From contig JBFWML010000030.1 of assembly GCA_050251635.1 (NCBI GenBank), positions 1 to 27,259 of the forward strand: a DNA stretch of 27,259 nt. The letters run 5' to 3'. Shown here in pieces: positions 1-8,168 of the stretch. The position numbers and the translations under genes were made by a program. Position 1 is the first letter of the stretch; each line of letters opens with the position of its first letter. Source of the DNA: JBFWML01 sp050251635 (lineage in GTDB: Bacteria; Campylobacterota; Campylobacteria; Campylobacterales; SZUA-545). A model generated the notes under the pieces. It did no database searches, was not told the DNA's origin, and worked only from the letters and a program-made list of their open reading frames with translations.

Positions 1-803
1 TTTTTAAACGCGCCGTTTGCGGCTGCGCGCATGGCTTCGTTGATGCTGTCTTTGGTGACCGCTTTTTTGAGGCTGACGGTCAGGTCAACGACTGAAACGT
101 CCGGCGTGGGAACGCGAACGGAGAAGCCGTTCATTTTGCCCGCCAGTTCGGGCAGCACCAAGCCCAATGCTTTGGCCGCGCCGGTGGAGGTGGGGATCAT
201 GTTCATCGCGGCGGCGCGGGCGCGGCGGCGATCGGAGGGGTGCTTTACGTCCAGAATGTTCTGGTCGTTGGTGTAGCTGTGAATCGTGGTCATCAGGCCG
301 TTTTCAATGCCAAAGGCATCGTTGAGTACCTTGGCGATGGGCGCTAGGCAGTTGGTGGTGCAGCTGGCGTTGGAGATGATGTTTTCGCCCTTGTACTGCG
401 TGTGGTTCACGCCAATCACATAGGTGGGCGTATCGTCTTTGGCAGGGGCGGACATGATCACTTTTTTGATATTGCCGCGCAGGTGGGCTGCCGCTTTTTC
501 TTTGGTCAAAAACTTGCCGGTGCACTCCAGCAACACGGTGGCTTCGCCGAAGTCGCACTCGTTGGGATCGCGGGTGGAGTTGATTTTGACGGTGTTTTTA
601 CCGATGCGGATCGTCTTTTCGTCGATCAGTTTCACGTCGGGGAAGCGGCCGTGAACCGAATCGTATTTGAGCAGATACTCAATCATATCCGCAGCGCCCG
701 TGGCGTTAATGGCAACCAGTTCCATGTCGCTACGACCCGCAATCACCTTTGCGGCCAGCATCCCGATGCGGCCAAACCCGTTAATGGCAACTTTGATACC
801 CAT
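1..803 (-). CDS. gap: Type I glyceraldehyde-3-phosphate dehydrogenase (3' end outside window)
   Basis: Interconverts glyceraldehyde-3-phosphate and 1,3-bisphosphoglycerate with NAD(P) in cytosolic glycolysis or gluconeogenesis. Read on the minus strand, the ATG at 803 opens a frame that stays open to the window edge, giving about 267 of an expected 330 residues. The Rossmann motif NGFGRIG is at residues 8-14. The catalytic site SCTTNC carries Cys148, and the paired His175 lies in IHSYTND, at the canonical 27-residue distance. RVPTPDVS and the Pi-loop sequence IPTSTGAAK are also present. The residue after Asn33, which is Asp in NAD-specific enzymes, is Ala34 (INATG). This resembles NADP-tolerant GapB or chloroplast enzymes, but that specificity is inferred. 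A GGAG lies just upstream of the start. The gene is divergent from mutS2. A second, much less canonical GAPDH lies at 20921-21856. Confidence 0.95.
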   Translation of the reverse strand, partial: MGIKVAINGFGRIGMLAAKVIAGRSDMELVAINATGAADMIEYLLKYDSVHGRFPDVKLIDEKTIRIGKNTVKINSTRDPNECDFGEATVLLECTGKFLTKEKAAAHLRGNIKKVIMSAPAKDDTPTYVIGVNHTQYKGENIISNASCTTNCLAPIAKVLNDAFGIENGLMTTIHSYTNDQNILDVKHPSDRRRARAAAMNMIPTSTGAAKALGLVLPELAGKMNGFSVRVPTPDVSVVDLTVSLKKAVTKDSINEAMRAAANGAFK

Positions 804-839
804 ATCATCTCCTTGCAGTTGATTCGCTGACGAAAGCTT

Positions 840-869
840 ATCATAGAGCCATTTGATTACCGCTGTCTT
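840..869 (-). promoter_or_regulatory. Candidate sigma70-type promoter of gap
   Basis: On the minus strand, TATGAT (positions 845-840) is preceded, after an 18-base spacer, by AAGACA (869-864). It lies in the 71-base gap between the divergent gap and mutS2 starts and would give a leader of roughly 30 bases. Only sequence resemblance supports it. Confidence 0.35.
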
Positions 870-874
870 TCATT

Positions 875-3136
875 GTGTCGCGCAAGGCGGCGGGTGGTAT
901 CATAAAAGCCTTTTTATCAAGTAAGCGAGCCTTTTTGGAAACTCTCATCAAGCAACTGGATTTAACCGAACATTTCGACAGCCTCAGCGCCTTTTTTGCC
1001 CGTCCGAAGCCCCTTGCGCTCGAAGGCGACACGCAACAACATCTGATCTTTTTGCAAGAACTGGAAAATGCCGAGTTGCCTCCGCTGCCCGCCGTGGCCG
1101 ATCTGCAACCGGCGATCGCGCGGCTGGCCAAGCAGGGCAACGCCAAACTGGCGGAACTGTACGATCTGGTGCGAATCGGCCGCTTTTTTGAGGGGCTGAA
1201 ACTGCGGCTTAAAGAGGGCAAAAGCGGTGAGTGGGCCGCGTCGATCGAGATTCACAAAGCCCTCAAAGAGATCATGGCCGTTTTTGATTTTGACGGCCAG
1301 CTTCGCCCGGAAGCCAGCGAGGAGCTGGCCCGTGTGAACGAAGCGATCGAAGCCAAAAAAAAGCAGGCCAAAACCCAGCTTCAACGCCTGGCCTCCAGCG
1401 ACAAACTTGCCGCTTATCTGGTCGATCGGCAGGTGCACTTTGTTAACGGCGAAGAGACGCTGCTGGTGCGCGGCGGGTTTAACCATGTGCTCACAGGCCG
1501 CGTGGTTGACCGCACACCCGCGGGCTTTTTTTATGTGGCGCCGCGGGTTTTGAGCGATCTGCGCGATGCGATCGAAGACCTGCAGGCCGAAGCCGAAAAC
1601 GTCATTGCCCGCATTGAACGCAACTATTCGGAAAAACTGCATCCGTGGGTGAAGTTTTTGCGCTTTATCGACGCGGCCTTTGACCGTTTTGACCACTATC
1701 AGGCCCGCGTGCAGTTTGCCAGAGCCAAAAATCTTGCGATCCTTGCGCCCAAAAACCAGTCCAAAATCGTGCTGGAGGGCTTTTGCCACCCGGCGCTGCA
1801 CGATCCGGTGCCGATCGGGCTGGATTTTTCAAAGCCTATTTTGTTGGTGACGGGTGTGAATGCGGGCGGTAAAACCATGCTGTTAAAGGCGGTTTTGTCG
1901 GCGGCGTTGATGGCGCGGCTTTTGGTGCCCATGCGCCTGAATGCGCACAAATCCTCGATCGGGCGGTTTAAGGGGATCGAAGCGGTCATCGCCGATCCGC
2001 AAAACGCCAAAAACGACATCTCTACCTTTGCGGGGCGGATGCAACAGTTTGCGGCGCTTTTTTCCCAGAGCGAACTACTGATTGGCGTGGATGAGATCGA
2101 GCTGGGAACCGACAGCGACGAAGCGGCCAGTTTGTTTAAGGTGATGCTCGAACGGCTCGCCGCGCGGGGGTCAAAACTGCTCGTGACCACGCACCACAAA
2201 CGCTTGGCGGCGTTGATGGCTGCGCAGGAAAATGTGGAGCTGGTGGCGGCGCTGTATGACGAAGCGCGGCAAAAACCGACCTACACCTTTTTGCAAGGCT
2301 CCATCGGCAAAAGTTACGCCTTCGAAACGGCCCAGCGTTACGGCGTGCCGCAAACGGTGGTGGGCGAAGCCAGACGGGTTCACGGCGAAGACAAGGAGCG
2401 GCTTAACGATCTGATCGAGCGTTCCAGCGAACTGGAGCGGGATTTGCGCTTCAAGATCGCCAGTCTAAACGATGAACTGGCCTCGCTGGAAAAGCAAAAA
2501 TTCGCCCTGAAAGAGGAGCGCGAAACCCAGGAGGAGACGTACCGATCCTTGCGCGGCAAATTGGAGCGCGAATACAAAGAGGCGATCGACGCGGCCAAAG
2601 AAGCGGCCAAAGCAACCACACAGGCCGATCTGCACCGATCGCTCAACGCCGCCCACGCCGCCAAAGCCAAAATCGAAACCCCGCAACCCAAAAAACCCGA
2701 TGAACCGCTCAAAGCGGGCGACGCGGTCAAATACGCCGGGGCGATCGGCGTGATAAAGTCGATCAAAAAAGAGAATGCGGTGATCGAATGCGAAGGCAAA
2801 ACCCTCTTTGCGCCGCTTTTTCTGCTCAAACGCGCGCCCCAAAGCGCCGTTCCCAAGGCCGCCGCGCCCAAGATTACCGTGCAAAAACCCCAGTCGGCGC
2901 AGGTCAAGCTGGATCTACACGGGCTGCGGGCCGAAGAGGCGCTGGATAAGCTTGACCGATTCCTCTCCGATGCGCTGATGGCGGGCTTTGAGGAGGTGAT
3001 GGTGTATCATGGCATCGGCAGCGGCAAACTGGCCCGCGCCGTGCGTGAGGCGCTCAAAGAACACCCCCGCGTGGCGGGCTACACGGACGCGCCCGCCAAT
3101 ATGGGCGGCTTCGGCGCGACGATTATTAAACTGTGA
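875..3136 (+). CDS. mutS2: Endonuclease MutS2 (MutS-family ATPase with C-terminal Smr domain)
   Basis: MutS2 proteins are cytosolic ATPases that bind branched DNA, or collided ribosomes in some bacteria. In Helicobacter they limit homologous recombination rather than repair mismatches. The protein has an N-terminal clamp/lever region and a Walker A motif, TGVNAGGKT, at about residues 326-334. Walker B lies at LLIGVDEIELGTD with Asp406-Glu407, followed by a VTTHHK switch. A Lys/Glu-rich coiled segment spans about 505-600, and a C-terminal Smr nuclease domain opens with LDLHG (679-683) and contains HGIGSGKL. The length of 753 residues fits the family. The GTG at 875 has no clear ribosome-binding site. 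A TTG at 935 (733 residues) gives an N terminus closer to family members I know, so the start is uncertain. It is followed 7 bases later by dapE. Confidence 0.95.
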   Translation: MSRKAAGGIIKAFLSSKRAFLETLIKQLDLTEHFDSLSAFFARPKPLALEGDTQQHLIFLQELENAELPPLPAVADLQPAIARLAKQGNAKLAELYDLVRIGRFFEGLKLRLKEGKSGEWAASIEIHKALKEIMAVFDFDGQLRPEASEELARVNEAIEAKKKQAKTQLQRLASSDKLAAYLVDRQVHFVNGEETLLVRGGFNHVLTGRVVDRTPAGFFYVAPRVLSDLRDAIEDLQAEAENVIARIERNYSEKLHPWVKFLRFIDAAFDRFDHYQARVQFARAKNLAILAPKNQSKIVLEGFCHPALHDPVPIGLDFSKPILLVTGVNAGGKTMLLKAVLSAALMARLLVPMRLNAHKSSIGRFKGIEAVIADPQNAKNDISTFAGRMQQFAALFSQSELLIGVDEIELGTDSDEAASLFKVMLERLAARGSKLLVTTHHKRLAALMAAQENVELVAALYDEARQKPTYTFLQGSIGKSYAFETAQRYGVPQTVVGEARRVHGEDKERLNDLIERSSELERDLRFKIASLNDELASLEKQKFALKEERETQEETYRSLRGKLEREYKEAIDAAKEAAKATTQADLHRSLNAAHAAKAKIETPQPKKPDEPLKAGDAVKYAGAIGVIKSIKKENAVIECEGKTLFAPLFLLKRAPQSAVPKAAAPKITVQKPQSAQVKLDLHGLRAEEALDKLDRFLSDALMAGFEEVMVYHGIGSGKLARAVREALKEHPRVAGYTDAPANMGGFGATIIKL

Positions 3137-3143
3137 GAAAACC

Positions 3144-4262
3144 ATGAGCGAAACGATCGAACTTCTTAAAAAACTGATTGCCTGCCCCAGCGTGACGCCT
3201 AATGAAGCGGGAACCTTTGCGATGGTGCGGGATTTTTTGCCGGAGTTTCGGGCGGAACTCATCGAAGAAAACGGCATTCAAAACCTGTGGCTGACCCGAA
3301 AAAACGGCCCCGGCCCGCACCTGTGTTTTGCGGGGCATCTGGATGTGGTGCCGCCGGGGGAAGGGTGGAGCAGCGATCCCTTTATGCCGCTGGAGGAGGG
3401 CGGTTTTATTACGGGGCGCGGGGCGCAGGATATGAAAGCGGGCGCGGCGGCTTTTTTGGTCGCCTGCAAACACACCCCCTTTAACGGCACCTTGTCGGTG
3501 CTGTTAACCGCCGACGAAGAGGGCGACGCGATCTACGGCACGCAGACGGTTTTGAAAAGGCTTAGAGATCGCGGCGAGCTGCCGGATATGGCCGTGGTGG
3601 CCGAACCCACCTGCGAAAAAGTCTTCGGCGACACGCTCAAAGTCGGGCGGCGCGGGTCGATCAACGGCACATTGATCGTCAAAGGCAAAAGCGGCCATGT
3701 CGCTTACCCCGAAAAGTGCGTCAATCCGATCGAGCTGATCGCCCCGGTTTTGCACAAACTGGCCGGGGTCGATCTGGACGCGGGCGACGAACATTTTGCG
3801 CCCAGCAAACTGGTCATCACCGATATTCGCGGCGGTTACGAGGTGGTCAACCTCACGCCCGGCAGCCTGAAGATTATGTTTAACGTGCGCAACTCGACCG
3901 CGACCGATCGGGACAAGCTGGAAAGTTATGTGCGCGGCGTGTTGGGCCAAGCGGGCATCAATGACTATGAACTGACGCTGAAACAAAGCTCCTTCCCCTT
4001 TGTCACAAGGCAGGGAAAATGGGCGGCCAAGCTCACAAGCGCGATCAGCGCGGCGATCGAGGCGCAAACGGGCGTGCGGCCCAAGGCGGGAACCGGCGGC
4101 GGCACCAGCGACGCGCGTTATTTTGGCGCCTTTGGGATCGACGTGGTGGAGTTTGGCCCCGTCAACGACCGCATTCACGCGGCCAATGAGCGGGTTCCGG
4201 CGGCGGATGTTGAAGCGCTGATGCGGATTTTTAGCGACTTGATCGGGCGGCTGGGCCGATGA
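3144..4262 (+). CDS. dapE: Succinyl-diaminopimelate desuccinylase DapE
   Basis: A di-zinc amidohydrolase that cleaves N-succinyl-LL-diaminopimelate to succinate and LL-DAP, supplying lysine and peptidoglycan cross-links. All expected M20-family ligands are visible: His65 and Asp67 in GHLDVV, bridging Asp96 in AQDMKAG, catalytic Glu125 and ligand Glu126 in TADEEGD, Glu154 in AEPT, and His345 in RIHAANE. GTGGGTSDARYFG precedes the last ligand. The ATG at 3144 gives 372 residues, close to the usual 375-380. An upstream in-frame start at 3009 would add a nonhomologous tail inside mutS2. The TGA stop overlaps the start codon of the CNNM gene (ATGA at 4259), indicating translational coupling. Confidence 0.96.
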   Translation: MSETIELLKKLIACPSVTPNEAGTFAMVRDFLPEFRAELIEENGIQNLWLTRKNGPGPHLCFAGHLDVVPPGEGWSSDPFMPLEEGGFITGRGAQDMKAGAAAFLVACKHTPFNGTLSVLLTADEEGDAIYGTQTVLKRLRDRGELPDMAVVAEPTCEKVFGDTLKVGRRGSINGTLIVKGKSGHVAYPEKCVNPIELIAPVLHKLAGVDLDAGDEHFAPSKLVITDIRGGYEVVNLTPGSLKIMFNVRNSTATDRDKLESYVRGVLGQAGINDYELTLKQSSFPFVTRQGKWAAKLTSAISAAIEAQTGVRPKAGTGGGTSDARYFGAFGIDVVEFGPVNDRIHAANERVPAADVEALMRIFSDLIGRLGR

Positions 4263-5335
4263 TCCGCCTCGGGCTTCTTGCCGCGTTGCTGGCCCCGCTG
4301 CTGTGGGCGGCGCAGGCCATCGAAGGGGGTTCGGCTTGGATATTGCCCGCCTTGGCCGTGCTGGTGCTTTTTTCCGCCTTTTTTTCCGGCAGCGAGATTG
4401 CGCTGGTGAGCCTCAGCCACGCCAAAATCAAAGCGCTTAGAGAAAAAAACATCCCCGGCAGCCATGCGATCGCAACCCTCAAAAGCCGTCCCAACCGGAT
4501 GCTGATTACAATTTTGATCGGCAACAATCTGGTGAATATCGCCGCTTCGGTTTTGGCGACGGCTTGGGCCACTTCGGCTTTCGGTACGGTGGCGCTGGGG
4601 TGGGTGACGGGTGTTTTGACGCTGGTTATTTTGATTGCGGGGGAGATATTTCCCAAGGCGATTGCCCAGCACCACAACGAGCTTTTTTCCCGCCTAAGCG
4701 CTCCGGTTTTGCTTTTTTTGCAGACCCTGCTTCTGCCGCTGATTGTTGTTCTGGAGTGGCTGCTGGGTATCTTGATGCTCCGCACGGCCTCCAAAAAAAC
4801 CGCGCATATTTCCGCCGTAGGCGAGCTCAAGGCCTTTATCCGTCTGGTGGCCGAGAAACGGGAGATCGACCCCAATCTCCAAGAGATCCTCGAAAGCACC
4901 TTTGAGTTCGATCGCACCCAGGTCAAGGCCATTATGACCCCGCGCGATCGGCTGATTACCGCCAAAACGGGCGACTCTTTGGAGGCGCTGCGTCTGCTTT
5001 TTGTCAAACAGGGCCGATCGCGCATTCCGGTTTTTGAGGGGGACCGGGTTGCGGGGCTGGTCAATATGCACCTGCTTTTGGAGGCGCAGATCGAAGGCAA
5101 AACCCAGGTGGGGCAGGTGGCGCTTATCCCGGTGCTTAGCATCGACGCCGAGGCGTTTATCGACGATCTGCTGCTGATTTTACAGGAGGCCAATCAACAA
5201 CTGGCGCTGGTTTACAGCCAAGGCGAACTGGTGGGACTGGTGACGGTGGAAAATATTTTAGAAGAGATTGTCGGCGAAATGCACGACGAGAAAGAACCCG
5301 CCTTTAGACGGGCTCTTTTTGGCGGTAAACGCTAG
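4259..5335 (+). CDS. CNNM/CorC-family membrane protein with CBS pair (hemolysin-like)
   Basis: An inner-membrane protein of the DUF21 (CNNM) family, whose members are linked to magnesium or other divalent-cation transport; the hemolysin name is historical. A hydrophobic N terminus is followed by FSAFFSGSEIALVSLS, typical of the start of DUF21, then further membrane segments to about residue 180. A cytosolic CBS-domain pair covers about 195-330 (MTPRDRLITA early, GLVTVENILEEIVGE late). At 358 residues it stops soon after the second CBS domain, so the extra C-terminal CorC_HlyC domain of longer relatives is absent. It overlaps dapE by four bases. Its TAG stop overlaps the stop of convergent nusA. 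The transported ion cannot be told from sequence. Confidence 0.9.
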   Translation: MIRLGLLAALLAPLLWAAQAIEGGSAWILPALAVLVLFSAFFSGSEIALVSLSHAKIKALREKNIPGSHAIATLKSRPNRMLITILIGNNLVNIAASVLATAWATSAFGTVALGWVTGVLTLVILIAGEIFPKAIAQHHNELFSRLSAPVLLFLQTLLLPLIVVLEWLLGILMLRTASKKTAHISAVGELKAFIRLVAEKREIDPNLQEILESTFEFDRTQVKAIMTPRDRLITAKTGDSLEALRLLFVKQGRSRIPVFEGDRVAGLVNMHLLLEAQIEGKTQVGQVALIPVLSIDAEAFIDDLLLILQEANQQLALVYSQGELVGLVTVENILEEIVGEMHDEKEPAFRRALFGGKR

Positions 5336-6450
5336 TCGCCAAACAGGGCGCTTAGGGCCGATGCGTCGTTTTGTTTTTCTTCTTCGGTGTCGTCGGCCTG
5401 AGCGCGGTAGCCACTTTCGTTAAGCTCGATTTCGTAGCCGGTCAGCATGGAGGCCAGACGGATATTGATCCCCGCTTTGCCGATCGCCTTGGCCTTTTGA
5501 TCGGCGCTGATGGTCACCATTGCCCGGTTTTCATCTTTGCAAACGACGTTGTCCACGATAGCCGGACTCATGGCGCGGGAGATGAAAATCTCCGGGATGG
5601 GCGAATAGTTGATAACGTCGATGCTTTCGTTGTGCAGCTCGTGGCTGACGGCGTTAATGCGCACACCCTTGGTGCCCACGGTTGCCCCGACGGGATCGAC
5701 ATGGGGTTTGTGGCTAAGAAGCGCCACCTTGGCCCGCTCTCCGGGAATCCGCGCCGATCGTTCGATAGTGATCGAGCCGTCGGAAATTTCGGGTACTTCC
5801 AGCGTCAAAAGCTCCTCAAGAAACTTCGGTGTGGTGCGGGAGAGTTCAATCTTGATCCCCTCGCGCATATTCATCGTAACGCGCTTGACGATCGTCTTGA
5901 CGGTTTCGCCCACGCGGAAGCGTTCGCCCTTGATGCGGTTTTTCTTGGGCAGCACGGCGCGCACTTCGCCCATTTCGATATAGGTGTTTTCGTCGTTGTC
6001 CACGCGGGTAACCACGCCGGAAATCAGACGGCCCACTTTGGATTTGTAGTTGTTGTACACCACATCTTCGCTCAGGCGTTGAAGTTCGCGCTCAAGCTCC
6101 TGATGCAGCGCCATGGCCGCCGTGCGCCCAAAGCCCTCCAGCGTAATCTCCTCTTTGAGTTCGTCACCCACTTCGGCGTCGGCATCGACCTTGAGCGCGT
6201 CGCTTAGGCAAACCAGACTGTCTTTTTCTTCGCCGTTTAGCCGCTCGTCGCCGTCGGCGACCACTTCGATTTTCTGGTAAAGTCGGTAATTTTTCCGCTC
6301 GTCGTCCATTTCGGCATCAAACTCGAACTGCTGGCCGAGGATACGCTTGGCGGTATTGATATAGGCGTTTTTTAAAACACCCCGGACGGCATCGGCATCC
6401 AACCCTTTTTGGTGGGCGAGGGCGTCAACGATGTCGAGAATTTTTTCCAA
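5332..6450 (-). CDS. nusA: Transcription termination/antitermination factor NusA
   Basis: Binds RNA polymerase and nascent RNA and modulates pausing, termination and antitermination. The N-terminal polymerase-binding domain covers about residues 1-128. An S1 domain follows (ISGVVTRVDNDENTYIEMG), then KH1 with VGTKGVRINAV and KH2 with AIGKAGINIRLAS. The 372 residues end in a short acidic tail and lack the acidic repeats found at the C terminus of E. coli NusA. The start is the TTG at 6450. It lies 9 bases after AGGAG and has no ATG alternative in frame near it. The divergent neighbour is the HP0268-type gene, an arrangement I recall from Campylobacter. The rbfA/infB genes that often follow nusA elsewhere are absent. 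Confidence 0.96.
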   Translation of the reverse strand: MEKILDIVDALAHQKGLDADAVRGVLKNAYINTAKRILGQQFEFDAEMDDERKNYRLYQKIEVVADGDERLNGEEKDSLVCLSDALKVDADAEVGDELKEEITLEGFGRTAAMALHQELERELQRLSEDVVYNNYKSKVGRLISGVVTRVDNDENTYIEMGEVRAVLPKKNRIKGERFRVGETVKTIVKRVTMNMREGIKIELSRTTPKFLEELLTLEVPEISDGSITIERSARIPGERAKVALLSHKPHVDPVGATVGTKGVRINAVSHELHNESIDVINYSPIPEIFISRAMSPAIVDNVVCKDENRAMVTISADQKAKAIGKAGINIRLASMLTGYEIELNESGYRAQADDTEEEKQNDASALSALFGD

Positions 6451-6499
6451 AGTATGAAACTCCTGTTTTTAATAAAGGGCAATGGTATTTCAGACCGCC

Positions 6500-6505
6500 T
6501 TTATA
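6500..6505 (-). promoter_or_regulatory. Candidate -10 box of nusA
   Basis: On the minus strand the sequence reads TATAAA, about 50 bases upstream of the nusA TTG start and inside the 146-base divergent gap. No convincing -35 box is visible, which is usual for vegetative promoters of this phylum. Confidence 0.3.
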
Positions 6506-6541
6506 CGGGATTAACCCATATTGATAAAGGAGCTTTTTAGT

Positions 6542-6574
6542 ATGAAGTCACTACAATCTGCGACTTATTTCTGA
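6542..6574 (+). other. Possible 10-codon leader ORF (MKSLQSATYF)
   Basis: An ATG at 6542 is preceded by AAAGGAG (6526-6532) at the ideal 9-base spacing and followed by nine sense codons and TGA. It ends 22 bases before the ATG of the HP0268-type gene and is in a different frame. The ribosome-binding site is stronger than the one in front of the downstream gene. Translation is inferred only from this signal; it could be chance or a relic of a former start. Confidence 0.35.
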
Positions 6575-6596
6575 TTGTTGCAAAGGCCTGATTATC

Positions 6597-6839
6597 ATGG
6601 AACTCAAACTTGCCCGCACCGAACTCGACGCCAAGCCGAAGACCATCTCCTTCGACAAGCTGATCGAGAGCCTCAAACAGGACAGCAGCGCAATCTTTTA
6701 TTTCGACAAGGCCAATTCGCACAAAGACCTGATGGAAGCAATCAAACGCTTCGAAGCTCAGGGGCTTAGCGTTTACTTTAAAGAGATCCGTTACGGACTC
6801 GATCAGGACGATTATCTTTACCAGGTTCACGTTCTCTAA
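6597..6839 (+). CDS. HP0268-type small nuclease (Smr-like fold)
   Basis: The 80-residue protein matches the length and pattern of Helicobacter pylori HP0268. That protein is reported to be a small nuclease that nicks DNA and cleaves RNA and has an Smr-like fold. Visible shared features are a basic start, MELKLARTELDAKPK, and a central helix, KDLMEAIKRFEAQGLSVYFKE. A conserved C terminus follows, YGLDQDDYLYQVHVL. The identification also rests on synteny, because the gene lies directly before miaB here as in H. pylori. The stop is 6 bases before the miaB GTG, so the two are co-transcribed. Whether this homologue is an active nuclease in vivo is not known. Confidence 0.8.
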   Translation: MELKLARTELDAKPKTISFDKLIESLKQDSSAIFYFDKANSHKDLMEAIKRFEAQGLSVYFKEIRYGLDQDDYLYQVHVL

Positions 6840-6845
6840 TCCTCT

Positions 6846-8168
6846 GTGACAAACGACCCCTCCGCATCCGCCGCTCCGAAGGTTTTTATCGAAACCCTCG
6901 GGTGCGCCATGAACACCCGCGACAGCGAACACCTCTACGCCGAACTCGCCGCCAAAGAGGGCTACCAAAAAGCCGAAAGCGCCCAAGAGGCCGACCTAAT
7001 CCTGATCAACACCTGCAGCGTGCGCGAGCGGCCCGTCAGCAAGCTCTTTTCCGAGCTGGGCGCCTACAACCTGATCAAAAAACCGGGCGCCAAAATCGGC
7101 GTTTGCGGCTGCACCGCCAGCCATCTGGGCAAGAGCATTTTTAAACGCGCCCCCTATGTGAACTTCGTGCTTGGCGCGCGCAACGTCTCCAAAATTGCGC
7201 AGGCGCTGCACGAAGAGCGGGCCGTTTACACCGACATCAGCCACGACGAAACGGTTTACAACTTCTCCGAACACCGCAGCAACCCCTTTCAGGCGCTGAT
7301 CAACATCTCGATCGGTTGTGATAAGGAGTGCGCCTACTGCATCGTGCCCCACACGCGGGGTGAGGAGATCAGCATTCCGCCCAAATTGATCCTTGACGAG
7401 GTGAAAAAAGCGGTTGACGGCGGCGCGGTCGAAGTGCTGCTGCTGGGCCAGAACATCAACAGTTACGGCCGCCGTTTTACCGGCGCGGACGAAAAAATCG
7501 ACTTCCCCGATCTGCTCCAAAAGGTCAGCGAAATCGAGGGGCTTAAACGCATCCGTTTCCAGTCGCCCCATCCGCTGCATATGGATGACCGTTTTTTGGA
7601 GGTGTTCGCCCGCACCGAGAAGGTGTGCAAGCATATGCATATGCCGCTTCAAAGCGGTTCAACGCAGATTTTGCGGGCGATGAAACGCGGCTACACCAAA
7701 GAGTGGTTTTTGGAGCGGGCGGCCAAACTGCGCGCGCTGGTTCCCGATGTGACGATCGGAACCGATATAATCGTGGGTTTTCCCGGTGAAAGCGACGAGG
7801 ATTTCGAAGAGACGCTGGATGTCATGCGGCAGGTTAACTTCGAACAGGTTTTTTCCTTTAAATTTTCGCCGCGCCCGCTGACGAAAGCCGCCGATATGCC
7901 CGGCCAGATCGACGACGAAACCGCGTCGGCGCGGCTGGCGATCTTGCAGGCGCTTTACAAAGAACAGCTCGCGGCGGCCATGTGGCGTCAGGTGGGCAAA
8001 ACCTTTGAGGTGTTTTTGGAAAACGCCGACGGCGGTGACGGACTTTACGGACGCAGCCACGGTTTTTACGCGATCCGCGTCGCCGGCGGCGCGAAGGCCG
8101 GCACCTTCGCGAAGGTCAAAACCACGGGAGTAGAAAGGGGCGCGCTTGTCGGTCAAGTCATTGATTGA
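6846..8168 (+). CDS. miaB: tRNA-2-methylthio-N6-dimethylallyladenosine synthase MiaB
   Basis: A radical-SAM methylthiotransferase that adds a methylthio group to i6A at position 37 of tRNAs reading UNN codons. The N-terminal UPF0004 domain supplies one Fe-S cluster through Cys20 (TLGCAMN), Cys57 (NTCSV) and Cys89 (in VCGCTAS). The radical-SAM cluster is Cys158-x3-Cys162-x2-Cys165 (CDKECAYC). A TRAM-like RNA-binding domain ends the 440-residue protein. The GTG at 6846 is the only plausible start, because the next Met is after Cys20. It shows no clear ribosome-binding site, which suggests coupling to the upstream gene. Its 3' end overlaps the acyltransferase start by 23 bases. Confidence 0.97.
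   Translation: MTNDPSASAAPKVFIETLGCAMNTRDSEHLYAELAAKEGYQKAESAQEADLILINTCSVRERPVSKLFSELGAYNLIKKPGAKIGVCGCTASHLGKSIFKRAPYVNFVLGARNVSKIAQALHEERAVYTDISHDETVYNFSEHRSNPFQALINISIGCDKECAYCIVPHTRGEEISIPPKLILDEVKKAVDGGAVEVLLLGQNINSYGRRFTGADEKIDFPDLLQKVSEIEGLKRIRFQSPHPLHMDDRFLEVFARTEKVCKHMHMPLQSGSTQILRAMKRGYTKEWFLERAAKLRALVPDVTIGTDIIVGFPGESDEDFEETLDVMRQVNFEQVFSFKFSPRPLTKAADMPGQIDDETASARLAILQALYKEQLAAAMWRQVGKTFEVFLENADGGDGLYGRSHGFYAIRVAGGAKAGTFAKVKTTGVERGALVGQVID

Noticed and set aside
962..1801. A 279-codon open frame antisense to mutS2
   Set aside because: It is explained by the high third-position GC of mutS2 and has no domain signature.
7630..7645. CATATGCATATG as a regulatory repeat
   Set aside because: It lies inside miaB and simply encodes His-Met-His-Met in a conserved part of the protein.
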